The position numbers were made by a program, and so were the translations under genes. From Methylorubrum extorquens (lineage in GTDB: Bacteria; Pseudomonadota; Alphaproteobacteria; Rhizobiales; Beijerinckiaceae): a stretch of DNA of 5,011 nucleotides. Below, piece by piece: positions 4,958 through 5,011 of the stretch. The notes beneath the pieces were generated by a model. The model was not told the origin of the DNA, made no database searches, and saw only the letters and a list, made by a program, of their open reading frames with translations. The DNA lies in contig JAEUAC010000030.1 of NCBI GenBank assembly GCA_019695455.1, forward strand, positions 1-5,011. The letters run 5' to 3'. The first letter of the stretch is position 1; each line of letters opens with the position of its first letter.

Positions 4958-5011
4958 ATGCAGACCGTCCTGATCGTCGTCCACCTCCTCATCGTGCTCG
5001 CGCTGATCGGC
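4958..5011 (+). CDS. secG: SecG, preprotein translocase subunit (5' end only)
   Basis: Only the first 18 codons are present; the gene runs off the right edge. The visible peptide, MQTVLIVVHLLIVLALIG, is the start of the first transmembrane helix and closely resembles SecG N-termini of alphaproteobacteria (MQTVLxVxHLxIxLALxG type). SecG is a small inner-membrane protein with two helices that assists SecYE/SecA-driven protein export. The position downstream of tpiA supports the call, because tpiA-secG, often followed by pyrG, is a common order in this class. No good Shine-Dalgarno is visible; only a CGGA-like stretch lies before the ATG. The gene could in principle be another short membrane protein, but sequence and context together make SecG likely. 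Confidence 0.83.
   Translation, partial: MQTVLIVVHLLIVLALIG

Overview
The window is very GC-rich, densely packed alphaproteobacterial chromosome. The gene content and the sequence character of the proteins point to Hyphomicrobiales, most likely Methylobacteriaceae. That placement rests on pattern memory, not on a search. There are no IS elements, CRISPR arrays, tRNAs or rRNAs.

Left part (112-2741, minus strand): a tight three-gene operon read right to left, etfB, etfA, then a 3-hydroxybutyryl-CoA dehydrogenase gene (hbd). The gaps are 25 and 28 bp. The two ETF subunits form the soluble flavoprotein that takes electrons from acyl-CoA dehydrogenases. The third gene oxidises or reduces the beta-hydroxyacyl-CoA intermediate of the same C4 acyl-CoA chemistry. 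A possible sigma70-type promoter with a palindromic spacer lies at 2841-2869.

Middle (2881-3456, minus strand): a PduO/MMAB-type ATP:cob(I)alamin adenosyltransferase, which makes adenosylcobalamin for B12-dependent mutases. Its Shine-Dalgarno sequence is half of a perfect 6-bp hairpin. The gene is divergent from tpiA (3577-4332, plus strand; triose-phosphate isomerase). The 120-bp region between them carries an interrupted palindrome.

Right part (4333-5011, plus strand): tpiA is followed by two small genes, a DUF4258-family protein and a DUF2283-family protein. Their stop and start overlap as ATGA. The DUF4258 gene appears to start at a CTG codon. The 5' end of secG (Sec translocase subunit) begins at 4958 and runs off the window. 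A tpiA-secG neighbourhood is common in alphaproteobacteria, so the small pair looks like a module inserted between two housekeeping genes.

Most of the window is ordinary central metabolism. The points most worth a second look are the DUF4258/DUF2283 pair with its apparent CTG start, and the ribosome-site hairpin in front of the adenosyltransferase gene.
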